A DNA stretch of 5,286 bases from Methylococcaceae bacterium (GTDB taxonomy: Bacteria; Pseudomonadota; Gammaproteobacteria; Methylococcales; Methylococcaceae), in NCBI GenBank assembly GCA_028678445.1, contig JAJRDJ010000296.1, positions 1 through 5,286 of the forward strand. Reading direction: 5' to 3'. Positions 5,268 to 5,286 of the stretch are shown one piece after another. The notes under the pieces were generated by a model that saw only the letters and a program-made list of their open reading frames with translations, did not search any database and was not told the DNA's origin. Every line of letters begins with the position of its first letter. The first letter of the stretch is position 1. A program made the translations under genes and the position numbers.

Positions 5268-5286
5268 CGGATTAAGTCGAATGAGC

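Noticed and set aside
1..5286. CRISPR array, tRNA, rRNA, insertion sequence or phage genes
   Set aside because: No regularly spaced long repeats, no tRNA-like cloverleaf that I can see, no transposase or integrase motifs, and no terminal inverted repeats.

Overview
The window looks like a piece of a Gram-negative, probably proteobacterial, chromosome. Four of the five larger genes encode proteins with a Sec or lipoprotein signal. The fifth is the end of a TonB-type energy transducer that works across the periplasm. Base composition is moderately GC-rich by eye (about 55-60% in most genes). A gammaproteobacterium is my best guess, from the style of the TonB and porin sequences, but nothing here fixes the genus.

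The left 3.2 kb is a plus-strand run of three closely spaced genes: (1) the 3' part of a tonB-family gene, cut by the window edge; (2) a 618-residue outer-membrane beta-barrel protein of the 'putative porin' type, with a helical periplasmic N-terminal part; (3) a 249-residue exported coiled-coil protein. Gaps are 51 and 22 bp, with no terminator and no convincing promoter between them, so they are probably one transcript whose promoter and likely exbB/exbD partners lie upstream of the window. A stem-loop follows the third gene.

The right 2 kb runs the other way and converges on the first unit. In transcription order it holds a 252-residue lipoprotein (4457-5215), a 249-bp gap with promoter-like and repeat elements, a 196-residue lipoprotein with a carboxypeptidase-regulatory-like fold (3617-4207), a 130-bp gap with a stem-loop, and a small 76-residue protein of unknown function (3256-3486). 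That small gene has clearly lower GC (43% by hand count). A good intrinsic terminator on the minus strand sits directly upstream of the Shine-Dalgarno sequence of the first lipoprotein gene.

My reading is an envelope-function locus. TonB would supply energy or a mechanical link, the barrel would be the outer-membrane pore, and the coiled-coil protein would be a periplasmic partner. The two lipoproteins may be accessory factors or simply neighbours. The most unusual points are the pairing of TonB with a plug-less porin plus a coiled-coil protein, three CCNTAATC repeats packed between the -10 element and the start codon of the 196-residue lipoprotein, and the terminator abutting the ribosome binding site at the right edge.
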